From: JAWOHX01 sp046484975 | Lineage (GTDB): Bacteria > Bacillota > Clostridia > DUPQ01 | NCBI GenBank assembly: GCA_046484975.1 | Contig: JAWOHX010000110.1 | Span: forward strand, 1 to 28,825 | Length of the DNA stretch: 28,825 nt | Direction of reading: 5' to 3' | In this document: in pieces, positions 25,572-28,825 of the stretch | Layout: each line of letters opens with the position of its first letter | Numbering within the stretch: position 1 is the first letter of the stretch | Translations under genes and position numbers: made by a program | Notes under the pieces: model-generated | Told to the model about the DNA's origin: nothing | Databases searched by the model: none | Seen by the model: only the letters and a program-made list of their open reading frames with translations

Positions 25572-25943
25572 ATGAAGAAGTTTTTGATAAAGGTGAACGG
25601 GAAAGAGTATGAGGTGGAAGTGGAGCAGACAGGTGGCGCCCATCCCATTGTCCAGTCCGTCAAACCCGCCCCTCAGCCCGAAGCTGCCCCACAGAAGAAG
25701 CAGGAGCCTGCCGCAGGCGGGACCATCGGTTCGGTGAAAATCACCGCTCCCATGCCTGGAACCATCATGAGCATCAAGAAGAAGACCGGGGAAAGCGTTG
25801 CGAAGGGCGAGATCATCATGGTTCTTGAAGCCATGAAAATGGAGAATGAGATCACCGCTCCCCAGGACGGGACCATTTCCTCCATCAACGTCAGCGCCAG
25901 CGCAGCCGTGGAATCCGGACAGCTGCTGGCCAGCCTGGCATGA
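25572..25943 (+). CDS. Biotin carboxyl carrier protein, 1.3S-type
   Basis: A 123-residue biotin carrier with an N-terminal strand region (MKKFLIKVNGKEYEVEVE), a Pro/Ala-rich hinge (about residues 37-54) and a biotinyl domain from about 55. The biotin site is EAMKMEN with Lys89. Both the length of 123 and Lys89 as the biotinylated residue agree with the well-studied 1.3S subunit of Propionibacterium transcarboxylase; that comparison is from memory of the family. AGGAGG before the ATG gives a strong start. The protein swings carboxybiotin between the acyl-CoA and pyruvate/oxaloacetate half-enzymes encoded on either side. A biotin ligase must be encoded elsewhere. Confidence 0.93.
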   Translation: MKKFLIKVNGKEYEVEVEQTGGAHPIVQSVKPAPQPEAAPQKKQEPAAGGTIGSVKITAPMPGTIMSIKKKTGESVAKGEIIMVLEAMKMENEITAPQDGTISSINVSASAAVESGQLLASLA

Positions 25944-25962
25944 ATCTGAAGGAGGAGAGACA

Positions 25963-27360
25963 ATGGGAAAAGTAGGAATCACCGAAACCGTATTGAGGGA
26001 TGCGCACCAGTCCCTGGTCGCCACCCGCATGACAACGGACGACATGCTGCCCATCCTGGAAGTCATGGACCAGGTGGGATATCATTCCATAGAATCCTGG
26101 GGAGGCGCCACCTTCGACGCGACGCTGCGTTTCCTGAACGAGGATCCCTGGGTAAGGCTGCGCAAAATCAGGGCGAAGATCAAAAAAACCAAGCTGCAGA
26201 TGCTGCTCCGGGGACAGAACATCCTCGGGTACAAGCATTACGCGGATGATGTGGTGGAATATTTCGTTCAGAAATCCGTGGCCAACGGCATCGACATCAT
26301 CCGCCTGTTCGATGCCCTCAACGATCCCAGAAACCTGGAGGTGGCCATGAGAGCCACCAAGAAGGAGGGGGGGCACGCCCAGGGAACCATCTGCTATACC
26401 ATCAGCCCGGTACACGACCTGGACCAGTTCGTACGGGACGCCAAGGGCCTGGTGGATACCGGGGCGGATTCCATATGCATCAAGGACATGGCGGGCTTAT
26501 TGTTGCCCTACGCCACCTATGATCTGGTCAAGGCACTGAAGGAATCCGTGAAGGTGCCCATCGTGGTACACACCCACAGCACCAGCGGGACTGGCCAGAT
26601 GGCCTACCTGAAAGCCATCGAGGCGGGAGCCGACGTGGTGGACACCGCCATATCCCCCATGTCCAACGGAACCAGCCAACCCCCCACGGAACCCATGGTG
26701 GCCTCCCTGCAGGGGACCCCGTACGATACGGGACTGGAACTGACGATCCTCAATGAAGTGGCTGAATATTTCAAACCCATCCGGGACAAATACATCAAGA
26801 CGGGACTCATGGATTACAAGGTGATGGGTGTGGACATCAACACCCTCATCTACCAGGTGCCGGGAGGAATGCTGTCCAACCTGGTGAGCCAGCTCAAGCA
26901 GGCGGGCAAGGAGGACAAGTTCCAGGAAGTGCTCGCAGAGGTGCCCAAGGTCCGGGAGGAATTCGGATTCCCGCCCCTTGTCACACCCACCAGCCAGATC
27001 GTAGGCACCCAGGCTGTCATGAACGTCATCTCCGGGGAACGCTACAAGATGGTCCCCAATGAGTCCAAGGCGCTGATGAAAGGGGAATACGGAAAGACTC
27101 CCGCGCCTGTCAGCGAGGAAATCCGCGCCCTGATCCTGAAGGACGAGAAGCCCATCACCGTGCGCCCCGCCGACCTTCTCAAGCCTGAACTGGAATCCAT
27201 CCGCAACGAGATGAAGGAATACCTGGAGCAGGATGAGGACATTTTGTCTTATGCGCTGTTTCCGAAAGTGGCGATGGACTTCTTCAAACAAAGAAGAGCG
27301 GAGAAATATGGCATCGACAAAGACATGGTGGACATGGATGAAAAAACCCATCCTATTTAA
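25963..27360 (+). CDS. Pyruvate/oxaloacetate carboxyltransferase, transcarboxylase 5S-type subunit
   Basis: A 465-residue TIM-barrel carboxyltransferase that exchanges CO2 between carboxybiotin and pyruvate/oxaloacetate. The metal and substrate site motifs are visible: ETVLRDAHQSL (metal Asp), GGATFDATLRFL, the Lys of CIKDMAGLL expected to be carbamylated, and HTHSTSGTG supplying two His ligands. A PYC_OADA-like helical domain follows. It stops where pyruvate carboxylase B and OadA normally continue into a fused biotinyl domain, so it depends on the separate carrier gene. I chose the ATG at 25963 because GGAGGAG lies just upstream and the family N-terminus GITETVLRDA begins there; upstream in-frame codons lie inside the carrier gene. 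An intrinsic terminator follows. Confidence 0.92.
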   Translation: MGKVGITETVLRDAHQSLVATRMTTDDMLPILEVMDQVGYHSIESWGGATFDATLRFLNEDPWVRLRKIRAKIKKTKLQMLLRGQNILGYKHYADDVVEYFVQKSVANGIDIIRLFDALNDPRNLEVAMRATKKEGGHAQGTICYTISPVHDLDQFVRDAKGLVDTGADSICIKDMAGLLLPYATYDLVKALKESVKVPIVVHTHSTSGTGQMAYLKAIEAGADVVDTAISPMSNGTSQPPTEPMVASLQGTPYDTGLELTILNEVAEYFKPIRDKYIKTGLMDYKVMGVDINTLIYQVPGGMLSNLVSQLKQAGKEDKFQEVLAEVPKVREEFGFPPLVTPTSQIVGTQAVMNVISGERYKMVPNESKALMKGEYGKTPAPVSEEIRALILKDEKPITVRPADLLKPELESIRNEMKEYLEQDEDILSYALFPKVAMDFFKQRRAEKYGIDKDMVDMDEKTHPI

Positions 27361-27371
27361 AAAGATTGACG

Positions 27372-27404
27372 AAAGGGACTGCCTGTTGGCAAGTCCCTTT
27401 TTCA
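27372..27404 (+). terminator. Intrinsic terminator after transcarboxylase operon
   Basis: The stem AAAGGGACT (27372-27380) pairs with AGTCCCTTT (27392-27400). GCC/GGC pairing continues it with one bulged A, closed by a TGTT loop, and TTC-ATTT follows. It ends the operon 12 bp after the last stop codon. Confidence 0.88.
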
Positions 27405-27432
27405 TTTCGACTGAATAAAAGAAAGCGTGAGA

Positions 27433-28179
27433 ATGATGAAAGAATTAAGCGATCTGAGGCTGGCGGTCCTCATCGACGCCGACAACATACCGGCTTCCAG
27501 CATCAAAGGAATCATGGAGGAAATCGCCCGTTACGGGTCCCCTACATTCAAAAGGATCTACGGGGACTGGACGAGGCCAAACCTGTCCGGATGGAAGGCG
27601 GTTCTGCTGGAAAACGCCATCACCCCCATCCAGCAGTACAGCTACACCACCGGCAAGAATTCCACCGATTCCGCCATGATCATCGACGCCATGGACATCC
27701 TGTATTCGGGAAAGTCGGATGGCTTTTGCATCGTGTCCAGCGACAGCGACTTCACCCGGCTGGCCATCAGGCTTCGGGAGGCGGGGATGAGGGTCATCGG
27801 AATCGGGGAAAAGAAAACCCCGAATGCCTTCATTGTGGCATGCGATAAGTTCATCTATATCGAAATCATCAACGAGACTCCGGACAAAAAGGAGACCAAG
27901 GCCAAAGCCGAGATGCCCGCGCTCCAGAAATCGGAGCTGATCAAGATCATATCCACCGCCATCAACGACCTGGCGGAGGACGACAACGGATGGGCTTTCC
28001 TTGGGGAAGTGGGGAACCTGATCCTGAAGAAGCAACCATCCTTCGACCCCAGGAATTATGGCTACATGAAACTGACCCCCCTGATCAAGCACCTCAATTC
28101 ATTTGAAATCGATGAGAGAAGGTCTGCAAAGAAAAACATTAGGCTCATATACATCCGCAACAAGACCGAGGTACAGTGA
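27433..28179 (+). CDS. NYN domain protein with C-terminal OST-HTH/LOTUS domain
   Basis: A putative RNA-processing enzyme of about 248 residues. The N-terminal NYN (LabA/DUF88, PIN-like) domain has the acidic metal-site segments LIDADN (near residue 15), TDSAMIIDAMD (near 77) and SSDSDFTRLA (near 100), as in PIN-fold ribonucleases. A charged linker (DKKETKAKAEM) leads to an OST-HTH/LOTUS-like domain (about 165-245), a small RNA-binding winged helix. No target is known for bacterial members. Start choice is uncertain between ATG 27433, ATG 27436 and GTG 27427; none has a strong ribosome-binding site. It stands just after a terminator, and I see no convincing promoter in the short gap. Confidence 0.85.
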   Translation: MMKELSDLRLAVLIDADNIPASSIKGIMEEIARYGSPTFKRIYGDWTRPNLSGWKAVLLENAITPIQQYSYTTGKNSTDSAMIIDAMDILYSGKSDGFCIVSSDSDFTRLAIRLREAGMRVIGIGEKKTPNAFIVACDKFIYIEIINETPDKKETKAKAEMPALQKSELIKIISTAINDLAEDDNGWAFLGEVGNLILKKQPSFDPRNYGYMKLTPLIKHLNSFEIDERRSAKKNIRLIYIRNKTEVQ

Positions 28180-28194
28180 AAGGGGAACCAGCCA

Positions 28195-28728
28195 GTGGCC
28201 ATTCAGAAATTCACGGTAAGCAGAGATGACAGCATTTATGAAGCCTTCCCCGACCTGGTGCTCACCGCATCGGGGAAACTAGTCTGTGTGTTTGCGGAAT
28301 GCACCCACCACGGGGACCGGTCATTCACCCGGATCGTAACCCGTCACAGCAATGACAGGGGAAGGACCTGGGGAGAGAAAATGCCAGTCACCGAGGCGAC
28401 AAAGGGCTTTCCCTACTACAATTGCCCCAGGATCTCCAAGCTTGATGACGGCAGGCTGGTGATGGCCTGCGACAGGGGCTACAACCCGACGAACACCGGC
28501 GGAAGAAATTTCCTGTGGTTTTCCCCGGACGAGGGGATGTCCTGGGAAGGCCCAGTGGAGGCCCCGCTCTCCGGCATTGTCCCGGACAAGCTGCTGGAGC
28601 TGTCCACGGGAAGATGGATCCTGGCCATGAAAATATTTTTCAAGATATTCCCCGGCAGACTGCACAACACTTTTGTTGGTTTTTGTCAGGCCCCATCCTT
28701 TGTTAAGCATGGTACCAAATTCAATTGA
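28195..28728 (+). pseudogene. Sialidase-fold (BNR/Asp-box) protein, N-terminal part, apparently broken
   Basis: The first 146 or so residues match the start of sialidase-superfamily exo-glycosidases. Two Asp-box motifs are visible, SNDRGRTW (near residue 52) and SPDEGMSW (near 110), and the segment SKLDDGRLVMACDRG lies between them. The reading frame runs on to a stop at 28728, but after LSTGRWILAMK (about 28632) the sequence becomes AT-richer and unlike the family. A complete protein would be roughly twice as long. This looks like a gene interrupted by inserted DNA, though a short natural variant or an assembly join cannot be excluded. The start is a GTG with AGGGGA 8 bp upstream, 15 bp after the NYN gene. 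The glycan substrate is unknown. Confidence 0.6.
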
Positions 28729-28825
28729 TGCTCCTGATGACCCGGTTTTCCTGATGTTGTTGACCGGAGTGCCCCCTTCGGGCTCTTTTTCCCAAAGCGT
28801 GCAATCCATCCAGCAACTGTATGGA
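28633..28825. other. Unrecognised sequence beyond the break in the sialidase-like gene
   Basis: This terminal stretch lacks similarity to the sialidase family. On the minus strand a frame open to the window edge ends at 28721 (34 codons, ending RVIRSIN), which could be the C-terminus of a truncated or mobile-element gene. No terminal inverted repeat or target duplication can be tested, because the other end is outside the window. It may be an insertion sequence end. Confidence 0.3.

Noticed and set aside
25963..27360. Oxaloacetate decarboxylase or pyruvate carboxylase subunit B as the name of the 5S-like gene
   Set aside because: No fused biotinyl domain, no beta/gamma membrane subunits and no biotin carboxylase are in the operon. 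The separate 1.3S-like carrier and 12S-like partner fit transcarboxylase better.

Overview
The window reads as a chromosomal segment of an anaerobic Gram-positive bacterium, most likely class Clostridia with a fairly GC-rich genome. The evidence is the gene content and order: a KtrAB-type potassium transporter, one large fused PurL, mltG followed by a U32-family tRNA hydroxylase (the order around yrrL-yrrO in Bacillus), a D-Ala-D-Ala carboxypeptidase, and the chain M50 protease-trpS-scpA-scpB-rluB. Nearly every base is coding. Many neighbours overlap at ATGA or similar junctions, so translation is probably coupled. No rRNA, tRNA, CRISPR array or complete insertion sequence was found. No gene-free stretch exceeds 300 bases.

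Left part. A minus-strand operon (3423 to 32) carries trkH/ktrB, trkA/ktrA and a DUF1015 gene. It diverges from a plus-strand operon htpG-purL-PHP phosphoesterase-URO-D family protein (3531-10800). The 107 bp between them holds two near-consensus, back-to-back sigma-A promoters whose -35 boxes are only 5 bp apart. The predicted trkH transcript begins at the A of its ATG, so it looks leaderless.

Middle part. An extended -10 promoter at 10809 precedes mltG, trhP-like U32, proC, rnhA, a pyrimidine-nucleoside phosphorylase, a DacF/PBP5-type carboxypeptidase, a short-form RNase R and a second URO-D-like gene. A nested inverted repeat with two near-DnaA-box halves lies before the phosphorylase gene. 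A second extended -10 promoter at 20129 precedes the M50 protease, trpS, scpA, scpB and rluB. These are membrane proteolysis, translation, chromosome condensation and rRNA modification genes.

Right part. A strong promoter (TTGCAT-17-TATAAT), with a palindrome centred on its -35 box, drives three genes: a 12S-type carboxyltransferase, a 123-residue biotin carrier and a 5S-type carboxyltransferase. A clear intrinsic terminator at 27372-27404 closes the unit. There is no biotin carboxylase and no Na+-pump beta subunit, so the set fits a soluble methylmalonyl-CoA:pyruvate transcarboxylase of the propionate pathway. Beyond it lie an NYN-OST-HTH putative ribonuclease and the start of a sialidase-fold (BNR repeat) protein. 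That last gene breaks off near 28632, where the sequence becomes unrelated, possibly because of an inserted element running off the window.

The points most worth following up are the leaderless, promoter-overlapped trkH/htpG region, the compact transcarboxylase operon with its palindromic control site, the two divergent URO-D paralogues lodged in housekeeping operons, and the broken sialidase gene. I did not find a convincing wholly new multi-gene system.
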